Shown piece after piece: positions 17,834-26,200 of a stretch of DNA of 64,000 nucleotides. Source of the DNA: Planctobacterium sp965279005 (GTDB lineage: Bacteria > Pseudomonadota > Gammaproteobacteria > Enterobacterales > Alteromonadaceae); the NCBI GenBank assembly GCA_965279005.1, contig CBDIHK010000024.1:205284-269283 (forward strand), in the 5' to 3' direction. Position 1 is the stretch's first letter. Each line of letters begins with the position of its first letter. The notes under the pieces are model-generated. The model had not been told where the DNA came from. It worked only from the letters and a program-made list of their open reading frames with translations, and made no database searches. A program made the position numbers and the translations under genes.

Positions 17834-20473
17834 TTAAATTGCCACTGCGTAATCAGGGGAAATGGCAAGGAGATAAACCGCGGCCGCGACGCGCTCCTGG
17901 TGGTCTTCAATGGCTTCGATTACCGTTTTGATGGCTTCCCGCGTGCCGCTGGTTAGGGTGCCGTAGGTCATAACCGTATCTAGCCGGTCAAGCAGGGCAT
18001 CGGCGTCGGCTGCTAAGGCAACTTCTTCTGAAAAATCCAATTTTTCTGCGGGCAGTGCCCCTGAATTATCTAATACCTGTCCAGTTTCCAACGAGTAGTA
18101 AATAACATTCTTGATATCCATAATGGTGGAGGCATTGGTGATTTGGAACTCAGGCGCTACCAAGCCAGCGTCTTTCAGTTCACCATTGGGTGCATAACTC
18201 GGTAAAAAGAAATTAAACACGCTAGGTGCTGACAACACGTATTGCCTGATGGTGGCTGCCATTTCATAGCCATCATCGCTATAGGTGTTGTCGCTGGATG
18301 TGGCGTTGAAGGTCCGCATTAAATGGGCAACCCGCAAGAAGGGTTCCCGCAACCGGCCATCTGAGGATGAGGCCAGGTTAGGGGCTTGGCGCGCTTCTGG
18401 ATCCATCAGGATGGCTCGGACAACCGCTTTCATGTCGCCCCGGGCTGAACCTGTTTCGCCATTGAAGGCGGCAGTTACACGTGCAATATAGGCTGGGCTG
18501 GGGTTTGACTTGACCAACCGCTGGATCAGCTGTTTGCCGATAAATGGGCCAACGTTAGGGTGGTTGAACAGGTTGTCGATGGCGGCATTGATATCTTGCA
18601 TACCGGTTTGTCCCGCTGGCACAACTTGTCCGCGCAACAAGGTCTTGCTACTGGTGTCGTGGTGTTGCTCATACATTTTCATGGGCAGCAAGAAAATGTT
18701 GGTATCAGAGTCAGATTCCAATTCATCAACATCCCGCTGGCCAAAAGCGTTGGGATCATCGCTGTTCCAGCTTAAGCCGGTGAATACCTTGGCGAATTCA
18801 CGTATTTCATCTTGGCCATAGGTTGGGATAGGGTCGCCAGAAGCATCCAATTTGCGCGAACCATCAGGATTCAATTCGTACAGCCCTATGCTAAACAGCT
18901 GCATGACTTCTCGGGCGTAGTTTTCGTCTGGGAAGGTGCCTTTGCTAGGGTCTGCTTTTGCGTTGTGGATATGGCTTAGGTAAATCCCCATGGTGTGGCT
19001 AAGGGTTACGTCTTTCAACAAATCCCTAAAATTGCCCAAGCTATTTTTTATCAAAAGGTCGTAGTAACCCGCCATAGCAAAGTTATTAATGCCAATTTCC
19101 TCAACATTGCTTGAGACAACGAATATTTCACTCAACGCCATGGCAACCCGCTGCCTAACCACATCTGGCGACGTCATCACCGTAGTCCACCATCCATCTA
19201 CCCAAAAGCGTTCAGGATCACCTAGGCGTTCAAATATTACTTCAAATTCTTCGTCGCTCAGGTCTTCATTGGCCAAATAGAATTTCTCGACTTCAGCCAT
19301 TAGGAACTCGGCAAAGGGCAAGGTATAACTCGGCGGCAACTCAAATTGTTGCTCCAACCACATATCAGGACCGGTGGCAGCAACTTGGGTAATAGTGGCG
19401 TAGTTGGCGCCTAGCGTTGCTTGTGACAAGAAGCGCGAGGCGTCATTGGCGGCGTCTTTGTCAACCGTCATTACAGTCCTGTCAGCCGCTGGATTTGGAT
19501 TTACAAAACCTGAAGGCTGCTCAACTGTGTTTTCTTCGCAGTCTTCTTCCTGGCCTTCTTCACACTCATCAGAGAAGTCTTCGCAGTCTTCTTCCTGGCC
19601 TTCTTCGCACTCATCCATGAAGTCTTCACAGTCTTCTTCCTGGCCTTCTTCACACTCATCAGAAAAGTCTTCGCAGTCCTCTTCCTGGCCGTCTTCGCAC
19701 TCATCTGTGAAGTCTTCGCAGTCTTCTTCCTGGCCGTCTTCGCACTCATCAGAAAAGTCTTCGCAGTCTTCTTCCTGGCCTTCTTCACATTCATCAGAGA
19801 AGTCTTCGCAGTCTTCTTCCTGGCCTTCTTCACACTCATCAGAGAAGTCTTCGCAGTCTTCTTCCTGGCCTTCTTCGCACTCATCTGTGAAGTCTTCGCA
19901 GTCTTCTTCCTGGCCTTCTTCACACTCTTCAGAGAAGTCTTCGCAGTCTTCTTCGTTACCTTCTTCGCACTCTTCAGTGAAATCTTCGCAGTCTTCTTCT
20001 TGGCCTTCTTCGCACTCTTCAGTGAAATCTTCGCAGTCTTCTTCGTTACCTTCTTCACACTCATCAGAGAAGTCTTCACAGTCTTCTTCTTGGCCGTCTT
20101 CGCACTCCTCTGTGAAGTCTTCGCAGTCTTCTTCGTCACATTCCTCGGGTGGGCCGATTATCTCTATACACCACTCTGGGTCTTCGATGCAGATCCGCAA
20201 AAGTTCACGACAGAGCTCGCGGTCTTCGCAGATTTCTTGGATGAATTCACAGGCTTCGTCGCCATCGCAATCTATGTCCTGGCCAACGATTTGTCGCCTT
20301 AGTTGCTGGCTTGCAGATAATGCTGAAAAAGCGGGTTGGTTGATAAGTTTTGCTGTGTTCTCTTTGGCAAAAATGTCAAATGTGGTAAATGCCAATGTGA
20401 GGTAAAGCAGCGAAAACAACATGCTGTGCCAGGCAAACCTTCGGGTTTTGCCGGAAGAAGTATTGTATTTCAT
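17834..20473 (-). CDS. DUF1800 family secreted protein with 13 cysteine/acidic repeats
   Basis: An 879-residue exported protein. An N-terminal hydrophobic signal (about residues 15-36) is followed near 112-320 by 13 tandem copies of a 15-residue unit of the form DECEEGQEEDCEDFS, plus a partial first unit. Each has two cysteines. The DUF1800 domain fills the rest (ASRFLSQATLGANYATI near 345; NYAREVMQLFSIGLYELNPDG near 520; a GKQLIQRLVKSNPSP segment near 655). The acidic repeat is an unusual insert that could bind calcium or other cations and form disulphides. The ATG has an AAGG ribosome site. A GGAATA-N16-CGTT promoter lies about 80 bp upstream, matching the ECF operon at 24.7 kb. Confidence 0.9.
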   Translation of the reverse strand: MKYNTSSGKTRRFAWHSMLFSLLYLTLAFTTFDIFAKENTAKLINQPAFSALSASQQLRRQIVGQDIDCDGDEACEFIQEICEDRELCRELLRICIEDPEWCIEIIGPPEECDEEDCEDFTEECEDGQEEDCEDFSDECEEGNEEDCEDFTEECEEGQEEDCEDFTEECEEGNEEDCEDFSEECEEGQEEDCEDFTDECEEGQEEDCEDFSDECEEGQEEDCEDFSDECEEGQEEDCEDFSDECEDGQEEDCEDFTDECEDGQEEDCEDFSDECEEGQEEDCEDFMDECEEGQEEDCEDFSDECEEGQEEDCEENTVEQPSGFVNPNPAADRTVMTVDKDAANDASRFLSQATLGANYATITQVAATGPDMWLEQQFELPPSYTLPFAEFLMAEVEKFYLANEDLSDEEFEVIFERLGDPERFWVDGWWTTVMTSPDVVRQRVAMALSEIFVVSSNVEEIGINNFAMAGYYDLLIKNSLGNFRDLLKDVTLSHTMGIYLSHIHNAKADPSKGTFPDENYAREVMQLFSIGLYELNPDGSRKLDASGDPIPTYGQDEIREFAKVFTGLSWNSDDPNAFGQRDVDELESDSDTNIFLLPMKMYEQHHDTSSKTLLRGQVVPAGQTGMQDINAAIDNLFNHPNVGPFIGKQLIQRLVKSNPSPAYIARVTAAFNGETGSARGDMKAVVRAILMDPEARQAPNLASSSDGRLREPFLRVAHLMRTFNATSSDNTYSDDGYEMAATIRQYVLSAPSVFNFFLPSYAPNGELKDAGLVAPEFQITNASTIMDIKNVIYYSLETGQVLDNSGALPAEKLDFSEEVALAADADALLDRLDTVMTYGTLTSGTREAIKTVIEAIEDHQERVAAAVYLLAISPDYAVAI
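19530..20140. repeat. Tandem 45-bp coding repeat in the DUF1800 gene
   Basis: About 13 copies of a 45-bp unit encode the DECEEGQEEDCEDFS-type repeat. Units differ mainly at E/D, Q/N, T/S and third codon positions. Such DNA is prone to slippage, so copy number probably varies between strains. It creates spurious serine-rich frames on the opposite strand. Confidence 0.92.
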
Positions 20474-20554
20474 TGTGCACCTTTGGGTTGAGGGTGGCTG
20501 CCGTATCCTTACTGCTTAACCACTGCCTAAAAAAGATTGTCCGTTTAAGGAGGA

Positions 20555-20580
20555 AACGATTGGTTCTTGCGAACTATTCC
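20555..20580 (-). promoter_or_regulatory. Candidate ECF-type promoter for the DUF1800-DUF1501 operon
   Basis: On the minus strand, GGAATA (20575-20580) and CGTT (20555-20558) are separated by exactly 16 bp. The same pattern precedes the sigma operon (24694-24719) and, as GAAATA, the S8 protease gene (24641-24666). The CGT core at -10 is common for ECF sigma factors. Confidence 0.6.
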
Positions 20581-20659
20581 ACAATCTAAAAAATTGCTGC
20601 TGAGCAAAGCGTGTTTTTTTCTGCTAGTCTGCAAGCAAAGCCACTAGTTTGTTTTGAGC

Positions 20660-21568
20660 ATGAAATTAAAGTGTTTGCTGTTTTCTGTGTTAGTTGTCCT
20701 GGCCAACCACAACGCCTATAGCAAAGAAGTGCATAGTTTTAACGGCGCCATCGAACTCGCCACAGAAAATGATTCCACGGTTGTGGTGGATGAAATTGAC
20801 AATGTTGCGCGGGACAGCAGTAGTAGCTGGAAATACAAACTCAATGCCCGCTACCGCTACCGCCCTTATGAGCACACCAAGGCGTCCTTGAGTTTTACCT
20901 TCTCTGATAAAAACTACAAGCAAGACGATAGTTTCAACAGTGAATTACGCATGTTTTCAGCTAGTATCAGCAGGGAGTTTGAGCATTTCACTTTAGGGCT
21001 AAGGGCACAGGATATCGATTCTAAACTGGGCGGCCAGGATTTTTTAACGATAGAACAAGTATCTCCTTACCTCACTTTCTTTTTGAGTAAAAAGTGGTTT
21101 GTTAACTTGAGTTACCGCCATGCTGATAAGGAAATTGTCAGTAATTCGTCCCGTTCCGGCGACAGTGATTTGTTTAATGCCGACTTGTACTTTTTCCAAC
21201 AAGGGGTACGCCAGTTCTGGATAGCCTCAGTGCGTCACAAGTCTGAACAAGCCCAAGACCCCATTTTTAGCTATGATCTGCAACAATTTAGGTTAGTGTA
21301 TTCCCAGCGCTTTGATTGGTGGCAATGGCAGCATAAGCTGCGGTTATCGTGGCGTTTCCAGGAGCGGGACTACGATTCAGCTATCAATCCTGATTTAAAT
21401 GACTTTCGCCGCGACATAAGGCGCCAGTGGCGTTTCGAATGGGAAGCTGAGTTCCATGAAGATTGGTTTTTGATTTTGGAGTTAAAACGCAATGACAATA
21501 ATTCCAATTTTACGACATCAGATTACAACCAAAATGTGACCGGCTTAGCGCTTAAGTACGAGTTTTAG
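20660..21568 (+). CDS. Probable outer-membrane beta-barrel protein
   Basis: A 302-residue protein with a signal peptide (MKLKCLLFSVLVVLANHNAYSKE) and alternating amphipathic strands rich in aromatic residues, for example YKLNARYRYRPYEHTKASLSF. It ends in a C-terminal phenylalanine (GLALKYEF), the usual sorting signal for outer-membrane barrels. I cannot assign a family. The start is the ATG at 20660; a TTG 6 bp upstream is in frame but less likely. It is divergent from the DUF1800 operon and its last 17 bp overlap the convergent S8 protease gene. Confidence 0.65.
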   Translation: MKLKCLLFSVLVVLANHNAYSKEVHSFNGAIELATENDSTVVVDEIDNVARDSSSSWKYKLNARYRYRPYEHTKASLSFTFSDKNYKQDDSFNSELRMFSASISREFEHFTLGLRAQDIDSKLGGQDFLTIEQVSPYLTFFLSKKWFVNLSYRHADKEIVSNSSRSGDSDLFNADLYFFQQGVRQFWIASVRHKSEQAQDPIFSYDLQQFRLVYSQRFDWWQWQHKLRLSWRFQERDYDSAINPDLNDFRRDIRRQWRFEWEAEFHEDWFLILELKRNDNNSNFTTSDYNQNVTGLALKYEF

Positions 21569-24500
21569 CGAGCAGTTCTGTCACTTTTTGCTTTAATTTC
21601 ACTTGCACTTTTTGAGTGCCCAATACAGGCAATAACCCATGGCCAAACTGTGGGTCAAAGCCGCGCTTACCCAAGTCTAAACAATTGTTAAACAAGTCCA
21701 TCCAAGGTGCAGGGCCCGTTGTTTGGTAGTGTCCTTGGGCATTGGCTGCCAAATAAGCTGCAACAAATGGGGCGGCCATGGAAGTACCGGTCTGGGTGCC
21801 ATAGCTTTGGTTTGGTTGTGCAGTGATCACATCAACCCCATATGCCGCTAGATCGATATGTTGGCCCTGTACAGCGCGTTTATACAAATTCAAGTCGCTA
21901 TCCACTGCGGTAACCGCAATGGCGCAATCGTAAGCCGCAGGAAACAGCGGACTCGATAAAGGGCCGGCATTACCTGCTGCGGCCACCAAGGTAATGCCTT
22001 TTTCACACAGCTTGTTTACAGAAAATTTAAGCAGGCGGTTAGCAGGACCGGCGAGGCTCATATTGACCACCTTGACGTCCTGCTGCAATAACCAATCTAA
22101 GCCCTTGATAATGTTTAAGGTTGTGGCAATGCTACCGCCTTGTTTATCGTTAAAAAACACCGAAGCACTATAGAGTTGGGCATTAGGTAGTAGCCCGCGG
22201 TAATCGTTACTATCGGCTACCAGGATTGACGCAACTGCAGTACCGTGTTGGTAGTCTTTTTTATGTTGTCCTTGGATAAAATGCCGTTGTTTGATCTGTG
22301 CAGCTTGCAAAGATTGGTGTTCGGTATCGACAGCGGTATCCACCATACCTAATTTTATACCGTTGCCATTTAGTTGCATGACTTGGCCTGGAATGATGCC
22401 GCCTTTATCTGCTTTATTTGATTGGGCATAGCGATATATATGGTTGAAGTCAGCGATGCTATTGTCCCGGTTTAACCTAGTTAAAACTGTTTGGTAGTCC
22501 CGTTGCAAGTCAAATGAGGCTGGTGCGACTACTTTTGCCACAATGGCATCTAGTGCTTCCAGGCTCTCTTGCTCTTTGAATTGATAACCTTCTTTTTCTA
22601 ATTCGGCTTTAGTCTCTGCATCTGCCATGATCAACCATTCGTTTGTCCATATCTCGTTGCCGTCAAAGTCTTCAAACAACTGATCGGTTTCATCAATCAC
22701 TGCTTGTTCTGGCTGTTCCTGTTCTTGCCAGAAGCGGCTTAATGCTGCTTCCGGTGATGGCTGGTCATTGAATCCGTCCTTGCGCATTTCGTTAGTCCCA
22801 TCGAAATCGAAGTCGAAAGCATCATGGCCGTTTGTACCGCCTTCTTCAGTATCTAAATCTTCATCATCTTCGTTCCCGAACCCTACTTCATGTTCGGAGC
22901 CTTCATGGTCATCTTCGTTTTGGTGGTCGAGTTCTTCGTCTTCAAAATTGTCCTCTTCTGCAGCGAATTCATCCTCGCCTTCGAATTCGCCTTCATCTTC
23001 GAATTCGCCCTCGTCTTCGAACTCACCTTCATCTTCGAACTCCCCCTCGTCTTTGAATTCATCCCCCTCTTCGAATTCATCCCCCTCTTCGAATTCATCC
23101 CCCTCTTCGAATTCATCCCCCTCTTCGAATTCTTCCTCGTCTTCGAATTCATCCTCATGTTCGAATTCATGCTCAGCTTCGAATTCGTCTTCATCTTCGA
23201 ATTCATGCTCACCTTCGAATTCGTCTTCTAGTTCTTCGTCGAATATTTCATCTTCTTCAAATTCTTCATCAAAACCATCTTCAATTTCATTTTCTAGATC
23301 GTCTTCCGTTTCATCTTCCCAATCGTTTTCCAGCTCATCCTCGGTGTCTTCTTCTATCTCCTCTTCGACTTCGTCCTCGGTGTCTGCTTCGATTTCCTCT
23401 TCGACTTCATCCTCGGTGTCTTCTTCGATCTCGTCTTCGACTTCATCCTCGGTGTCTTCTTCTATCTCGTCTTCGACTTCATCCTCAGTGTCTTCTTCGA
23501 TTTCCTCTTCGACTTCGTCCTCGGTGTCTTCTTCGATTTCCTCTTCGACCTCATCCTCGGTGTCTTCTTCGATTTCCTCTTCGACTTCGTCCTCGGTGTC
23601 TTCTTCGATTTCCTCTTCGACCTCATCCTCGGTGTCTTCTTCGATTTCCTCTTCGACCTCGTCCTCGGTGTCTTCTTCTATCTCGTCTTCGACTTCGTCC
23701 TCGGTGTCTTCTTCGATTTCGTCTTCGACCTCATCCTCGGTGTCTTCTTCGATTTCGTCTTCGACCTCATCCTCGGTGTCTTCTTCGATTTCCTCTTCGA
23801 CTTCGTCCTCGGTGTCTTCTTCGATTTCGTCTTCGACTTCATCCTCGGTGTCTTCTTCGATTTCGTCTTCGACCTCATCCTCGGTGTCTTCTTCGATTTC
23901 CTCTTCGACTTCGTCCTCGGTGTCTTCTTCGATTTCCTCTTCGACTTCATCCTCGGTGTCTTCTTCTATCTCGTCTTCGACTTCGTCCTCGGTGTCTTCT
24001 TCGATTTCCTCTTCGACTTCATCCTCGGTGTCTTCTTCGATTTCGTCTTCGACCTCATCCTCGGTGTCTTCTTCGATTTCCTCTTCGACTTCATCCTCGG
24101 TGTCTTCTTCGATTTCCTCTTCGAATTCATCCTCGGTGTCTTCTTCGATCTCGTCTTCGACTTCGTCCTCGGTGTCTTCTTCGATTTCCTCTTCGACCTC
24201 GTCCTCGGTGTCTTCTTCGATTTCGTCTTCGACTTCATCCTCGGTATCTTCTTCGATCTCGTCTTCGACCTCGTCTTCGGTGTCTTCTTCGATCTCGTCT
24301 TCGACTTCATCCTCGGTGTCTTCTTCGATTTCGTCTTCGACCTCGTCCTCGGTGTCTTCTTCGATGTCATCCTCTATATCATCTTCCCAATCATCTTCAG
24401 GATCAGACATAAAAAAACTATTGTTGGAATGGTTGTTGGGTAATAGGGCAAAATCCGATCTGATACGTTGGGCCGTTGCCTGATTTGCAATACCGAGTGA

Positions 24501-24581
24501 CGCGCAATAGGCCAATACCAGCAATAACAATGCTGTTGGTTTTAGTTGCTTTATGAAGAGACGCAGATTAATTTTGATCAT
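21552..24581 (-). CDS. Secreted S8 (subtilisin-like) serine protease with very long acidic repeat region
   Basis: A 1009-residue exported protein. The signal segment (residues ~12-38) is followed by an Asp/Glu-rich region of more than 500 residues. This holds 29 tandem units of the form EIEEDTEDEVED, then a second acidic part with short EFEDEG-type repeats. The C-terminal third is an S8 peptidase with the full triad: Asp in GMVDTAVDTEH (~744), His in HGTAVASIL (~779) and Ser in GTSMAAPFVAAYLA (~933), plus the oxyanion Asn in AAAGNAG (~870). The acidic part may bind calcium or act as a long prodomain. I chose the ATG at 24581; a TTG 12 bp upstream is possible. It is divergent from the ECF sigma gene and has a matching promoter. 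Confidence 0.9.
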   Translation of the reverse strand: MIKINLRLFIKQLKPTALLLLVLAYCASLGIANQATAQRIRSDFALLPNNHSNNSFFMSDPEDDWEDDIEDDIEEDTEDEVEDEIEEDTEDEVEDEIEEDTEDEVEDEIEEDTEDEVEDEIEEDTEDEVEEEIEEDTEDEVEDEIEEDTEDEFEEEIEEDTEDEVEEEIEEDTEDEVEDEIEEDTEDEVEEEIEEDTEDEVEDEIEEDTEDEVEEEIEEDTEDEVEEEIEEDTEDEVEDEIEEDTEDEVEDEIEEDTEDEVEEEIEEDTEDEVEDEIEEDTEDEVEDEIEEDTEDEVEDEIEEDTEDEVEEEIEEDTEDEVEEEIEEDTEDEVEEEIEEDTEDEVEEEIEEDTEDEVEEEIEEDTEDEVEDEIEEDTEDEVEDEIEEDTEDEVEEEIEADTEDEVEEEIEEDTEDELENDWEDETEDDLENEIEDGFDEEFEEDEIFDEELEDEFEGEHEFEDEDEFEAEHEFEHEDEFEDEEEFEEGDEFEEGDEFEEGDEFEEGDEFKDEGEFEDEGEFEDEGEFEDEGEFEGEDEFAAEEDNFEDEELDHQNEDDHEGSEHEVGFGNEDDEDLDTEEGGTNGHDAFDFDFDGTNEMRKDGFNDQPSPEAALSRFWQEQEQPEQAVIDETDQLFEDFDGNEIWTNEWLIMADAETKAELEKEGYQFKEQESLEALDAIVAKVVAPASFDLQRDYQTVLTRLNRDNSIADFNHIYRYAQSNKADKGGIIPGQVMQLNGNGIKLGMVDTAVDTEHQSLQAAQIKQRHFIQGQHKKDYQHGTAVASILVADSNDYRGLLPNAQLYSASVFFNDKQGGSIATTLNIIKGLDWLLQQDVKVVNMSLAGPANRLLKFSVNKLCEKGITLVAAAGNAGPLSSPLFPAAYDCAIAVTAVDSDLNLYKRAVQGQHIDLAAYGVDVITAQPNQSYGTQTGTSMAAPFVAAYLAANAQGHYQTTGPAPWMDLFNNCLDLGKRGFDPQFGHGLLPVLGTQKVQVKLKQKVTELLAKTRT
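23337..24373. repeat. Tandem 36-bp coding repeat (29 units) in the S8 protease gene
   Basis: Twenty-nine copies of a 36-bp unit encode EIEEDTEDEV(E/D)(E/D)-type 12-mers. Variation is nearly confined to GAA/GAC swaps and synonymous sites, the mark of recent unequal crossing-over or slippage. A second, shorter acidic repeat set lies at about 22970-23230. Confidence 0.95.
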
Positions 24582-24640
24582 AAACGCACGCAAAAAAGAT
24601 AGCTGCCTATAATAAGGGCTTGATTAACCATTACCTTATT

Positions 24641-24666
24641 AACGTTTAAGTATAGTGAACTATTTC
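24641..24666 (-). promoter_or_regulatory. Candidate ECF-type promoter for the S8 protease gene
   Basis: Minus strand GAAATA (24661-24666), 16-bp spacer, CGTT (24641-24644), about 60 bp before the protease ATG. It shares AATAGTTC with the DUF1800 promoter, extending the similarity past the -35 core. Confidence 0.55.
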
Positions 24667-24693
24667 ACTGATTTAATAATTGTAAAAAAGGCT

Positions 24694-24719
24694 GGAATAA
24701 GTTTCAGGCTATAACCGTT
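24694..24719 (+). promoter_or_regulatory. Candidate autoregulated ECF promoter of the sigma operon
   Basis: GGAATA (24694-24699), 16-bp spacer, CGTT (24716-24719), with the ATG at 24739. The implied 5' leader is very short, about a dozen bases. ECF operons are commonly autoregulated. Confidence 0.6.
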
Positions 24720-24738
24720 ACCTTCACAGAGCGACAGG

Positions 24739-25242
24739 ATGCAGATATCGCAAAATGAACTGAAAAAAATACTGGTTAAGGAAATGCCCCGTCTACGCAG
24801 GTTTGCCTATTCATTGACGGGAAGTAAAGCGGATGCGGACGATTTGGTGCAGAACCTGATCCTGAAAATGCTCAATAAAGGGTTGCCAGATTCGGTACAA
24901 CCATTGCCCTGGTTGTTCCGTGTTTGCAAAAACCTCTGGTTAGATGAAATTAGAGCACGAGATGTGAGGGTCAGGGCGGTGCAAGAAAAGAAAATCCCAC
25001 AAGCAGAACAAGAATCGAAACAAGATTTGCACGAAATCGCCTATTCAGCTGAGCAGGTGATGCAGGTGATGCAATCTTTACCAGAGGAGCAACGTGTTAT
25101 TATCAGCCTGGTGCTGGTGGAGGGCTTTAGCTACAGCGAAGCGGCTGATGTGCTGGAGATCCCCAAAGGTACCGTTATGAGTCGATTGTCACGGGCGCGG
25201 CATAAGTTGCTCGACTTATTAGAGCAAGGTAAACAGAGTTAA
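24739..25242 (+). CDS. ECF RNA polymerase sigma factor
   Basis: A 167-residue sigma-70-family protein with only regions 2 and 4. Region 2 carries MPRLRRFAYSLTGSKADADDLVQNLILKML and PLPWLFRVCKNLWLDEIRAR. Region 4 near residues 110-160 has SLPEEQRVIISLVLVEGFSYSEAADVLEIPKGTVMSRLSRAR, the -35-recognising helix-turn-helix. The next gene, 2 bp downstream, encodes a single-span anti-sigma factor. Candidate promoters of matching type precede this operon, the divergent acidic-repeat protease and the DUF1800-DUF1501 operon, which would form its local regulon (inference). Confidence 0.92.
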   Translation: MQISQNELKKILVKEMPRLRRFAYSLTGSKADADDLVQNLILKMLNKGLPDSVQPLPWLFRVCKNLWLDEIRARDVRVRAVQEKKIPQAEQESKQDLHEIAYSAEQVMQVMQSLPEEQRVIISLVLVEGFSYSEAADVLEIPKGTVMSRLSRARHKLLDLLEQGKQS

Positions 25243-25244
25243 TT

Positions 25245-25976
25245 ATGAAGATCGAAGATCAAGAGTTGTTGTCGCAATATTTGGATAACGAACTAAGTAC
25301 TGAACAGAGTATAGCCCTGAAACAGCGCCTTTTGGCGGAGCCAGAGTTAAATGCCCATTTGCAAAAACTAAAGCAGGTGGATCGCTCGGTGAATAGTGCC
25401 TTCACAATGGAAGATGAAGGGATGCCAGAAGCGTTTGCTGAATTGTTACAGTTAGATCCTGAGGAAGAAAAGCCGCCTGTGTCTGAAGTAGGGACTCCTG
25501 CGAAATATGCAGGCAAGCAAGATACCAAACCCGGAACAAGTAAAAACGGGGCGCAAATTTGGTATTTGCCGGTGGCAGCTTCAGTCGCGTTTGTTTTTAT
25601 TATCGCTACCTACCTAATGCCGGGAGGCGATAATCCTAACGCGGCCTTCGATGCCGCGCTGAATAGTTCGGTCGCCATGCAGCCAACCCAGTTGGCCGAT
25701 GAAACCAAATTTGTAGTATTTCAGAGCTTTTTAAACCGCCAGGGACAGCCTTGCCGGGAATATATGCTGCAAAGCAGTAACGCGCAAACCCACGGAGTTG
25801 CATGCAAACAAGGCTCAGCGTGGCAAGTTTTGCTGGAAAGCGAAAGTACAGTGCATAGCGACGGTTACCTACCAGCTTCAGAGGAGGACTCAGAAATTAC
25901 CAGCTACCTGGCGGAGCAGGTTCAACAGGTTTTAACCGATTCTGAAGAACAGGAGCGCATTAACAATGGCTGGTAA
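25245..25976 (+). CDS. Transmembrane anti-sigma factor
   Basis: A 243-residue protein. The N-terminal 55 residues (DQELLSQYLDNELSTEQSIALKQRLLAEPELNAHLQKL) look like an anti-sigma domain, but the zinc HxxxCxxC motif is absent. One transmembrane helix lies near residues 102-121 (WYLPVAASVAFVFIIATYLM). The periplasmic part has two cysteines (CREYM and VACKQGS) that could form a redox-sensitive disulphide. It presumably holds the upstream ECF sigma factor at the inner membrane until an envelope signal frees it. The assignment rests on gene position and topology. Confidence 0.82.
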   Translation: MKIEDQELLSQYLDNELSTEQSIALKQRLLAEPELNAHLQKLKQVDRSVNSAFTMEDEGMPEAFAELLQLDPEEEKPPVSEVGTPAKYAGKQDTKPGTSKNGAQIWYLPVAASVAFVFIIATYLMPGGDNPNAAFDAALNSSVAMQPTQLADETKFVVFQSFLNRQGQPCREYMLQSSNAQTHGVACKQGSAWQVLLESESTVHSDGYLPASEEDSEITSYLAEQVQQVLTDSEEQERINNGW

Positions 25977-26200
25977 AGACTAACTGACTGTTGTGTTGCC
26001 TGCGCCCCTATTTCCCCAAATTGGTATTACAATTATTTTTTATGATTAATCGTTGTAGAGCCAACACTTACCTTGCCCATTGTTCACCTTGCTTGCTAAG
26101 CTAAAATATTGAGATTGTATGCGGCTATTTGACGCTTGCCGCTATAGAATAAACCTTGTAGGCCGTTAATAAAGACAAAATAAGGCAAGGAAATCAGAGA

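Noticed and set aside
19404..20405. Plus-strand frame rich in SSQSSSWPSSHS repeats
   Set aside because: Antisense shadow of the DUF1800 cysteine/acidic repeat; no start signal or domain.
23337..24373. Regular short repeats that could suggest a CRISPR array
   Set aside because: Units are contiguous 36-mers without unique spacers and keep one reading frame through a protein gene.
22768..24483. Long plus-strand serine-rich open frame (571 codons)
   Set aside because: It is the mirror of the acidic GAA/GAT-rich repeats of the S8 protease; the minus frame has signal peptide and catalytic motifs, this one has none.
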